Positions 63,168 through 64,000 of a stretch of DNA of 64,000 nucleotides are shown in pieces. A program made the translations under genes and the position numbers. Below the pieces are notes generated by a model. It was not told the DNA's origin. It saw only the letters and a list, made by a program, of their open reading frames with translations, and did not search any database. How positions within the stretch are numbered: position 1 is the stretch's first letter; each line of letters begins with the position of its first letter. The stretch is from Pseudoalteromonas peptidolytica (lineage in GTDB: Bacteria; Pseudomonadota; Gammaproteobacteria; Enterobacterales; Alteromonadaceae): NCBI RefSeq assembly GCF_012641745.1, contig NZ_WEHZ01000025.1, positions 16,997 to 80,996 of the forward strand, in the 5' to 3' direction.

Positions 63168-63650
63168 TTATTTTGCTAAATCTATCCATTGACCCTGAGT
63201 AAGCTCACTTAACTTCTGTGGATTTAGTTTAAACACTGAGTTAGGAGTTCCCGCCGCAGCCCAAATCTCAGAGTACTGATTCAAGTCTTCGTCTAATATT
63301 GTATGAACTGATGAATTATGAGCGACTGGTGGCACGCCACCTATTGCATAACCAACTTTTTCACGTACAAAATTAGCATCAGCTTTGGTAAGCGTAATAC
63401 CTGTTGCTTTTCTAACTTTGTCAGCGCATACCATGTTAGAACCAGAAGCAACAACGAGTACCGCTTCACCGGTTTCTCCATGTTTGAATATTAGTGACTT
63501 TGCGATTTGAGCAACTGTACACCCAATAGATGCTGCGGCATCTGAAGCTGTACGAGTTGAGCTAGGCATTTCCTGAACTACAAAGTCTTGACCATTTTTG
63601 GATAAAAACTCTTGCACTTTCATTGATGAAGGTTTCAATTCCTTTGACAT
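63168..63650 (-). CDS. YbaK/EbsC family aminoacyl-tRNA deacylase
   Basis: The 160-residue product belongs to the YbaK/ProX family, which hydrolyses mischarged aminoacyl-tRNA(Pro). Motifs are AQIAKSLIFKHG (with the catalytic Lys), VLVVASGSNMV, and GYAIGGVPPVAH with the conserved GG-PP-H block, then a late TPNSVFKLNP segment. Length is normal. It could be a Cys- or Ala-tRNA(Pro) deacylase; the subclass is not resolved. It is a single gene. Confidence 0.88.
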   Translation of the reverse strand: MSKELKPSSMKVQEFLSKNGQDFVVQEMPSSTRTASDAAASIGCTVAQIAKSLIFKHGETGEAVLVVASGSNMVCADKVRKATGITLTKADANFVREKVGYAIGGVPPVAHNSSVHTILDEDLNQYSEIWAAAGTPNSVFKLNPQKLSELTQGQWIDLAK

Positions 63651-63878
63651 ATATTCTGTAACCTCATTAATTAAACTATAAATATAACGCCTTATTAACT
63701 ATCAAAATACCTAAATAAACCGCTATGCTCTGGTATAATACTGACTAACAATTACACGACATTGTTACAAAGTAAACTGATAAATAGAAGCAAGAGAAAT
63801 TTTCATCTTAATTATTTTATTTAGACATCGGCTACCTTGATAGGCTAAATACTACTAGCGCTAACTTCATAAGCTCCC

Positions 63879-64000
63879 CAGGGCGGGATCGCACTTTTAG
63901 CTAATTTATGATCAAATAGCGCCAATCCCATTGCTAGGCGCAACCAATGAACCTGATTGAACACCTTACAGTTGTAGAAGAAACTCGCTCTGATATTAAC
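63879..64000 (+). mobile_element. ISAs1-type insertion sequence, left end (partial)
   Basis: CAGGGCGGGATCGCACTTTT at 63879-63898 resembles the terminal inverted repeat of ISAs1 family elements. The transposase frame opens at 63947. The element continues beyond the window, so its right end and target duplication cannot be seen. Confidence 0.65.
63947..64000 (+). CDS. ISAs1 family transposase, N-terminal fragment
   Basis: The first 18 codons read MNLIEHLTVVEETRSDIN, which matches the start of ISAs1-type (H-repeat-associated) DDE transposases, where a short helix and E-DPRS-N motif lead the protein. The gene is cut by the window edge, so integrity is unknown. It lies 68 bases inside the element's left end. 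Confidence 0.7.
   Translation, partial: MNLIEHLTVVEETRSDIN

Overview
The window looks like a chromosomal piece of a marine gammaproteobacterium of the Pseudoalteromonas type. The evidence is the metY-rimP-nusA-infB-rbfA-truB-rpsO order, a TyrR regulator, the DUF3019/MipA pair, a secreted GH18 chitinase, CRY-DASH next to an FeS photolyase, and AT-rich intergenic DNA. The genus is inferred from gene content and was not tested by a search.

Layout. 1-6967: minus-strand translation operon led by initiator tRNA-fMet. 7326-9668: delta-class carbonic anhydrase, a globin-like protein without a visible proximal His, and a small lipoprotein. 9906-12772: two photolyase/cryptochrome genes. 12898-14101: DUF3019 and MipA. 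14308-17008: coupled operon of a phospholipase C-like secreted protein, a parvulin-like foldase and a membrane-anchored coiled-coil protein. 17061-23627: LRV-like membrane protein, Hsp20, DapE, OmpW, a thioesterase, a small secreted protein and TyrR.

23916-42452 is the main feature: seven tightly packed plus-strand genes that I read as an envelope-spanning version of the poly-gamma-glutamate (PGA) synthase PgsBCA. They encode a CapA/PgsA lipoprotein, a CHASE2-GAF-like sensor, a PgsC with duplicated membrane domain and large periplasmic extension, a membrane-anchored beta-rich protein, a small secreted protein resembling N-formylglutamate amidohydrolases, a 1407-residue protein with a beta-barrel-like C-terminus, and a giant PgsB Mur-ligase-type synthetase. 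Together they could make, process and export a glutamate-type polymer across both membranes. The product is inference.

42468-64000 is accessory: a nitronate monooxygenase, a CDP-glycerol glycerophosphotransferase-like protein, two very short double-glycine-leader peptide genes with matching Cys patterns separated by a MITE-like repeat, a chitinase, LysR/quinone reductase, AraC/DUF2306, two siderophore-esterase-like hydrolases beside a decayed TonB-dependent receptor, a MerC-DUF1826-nuclease cluster with a Zur-like site, a subclass B1 metallo-beta-lactamase, a DUF3859 lipoprotein, a YbaK protein, and the left end of an ISAs1-type element at the right edge. A repeat family with TAATACCAATT/AATTGGTATTA ends recurs through the intergenic DNA.
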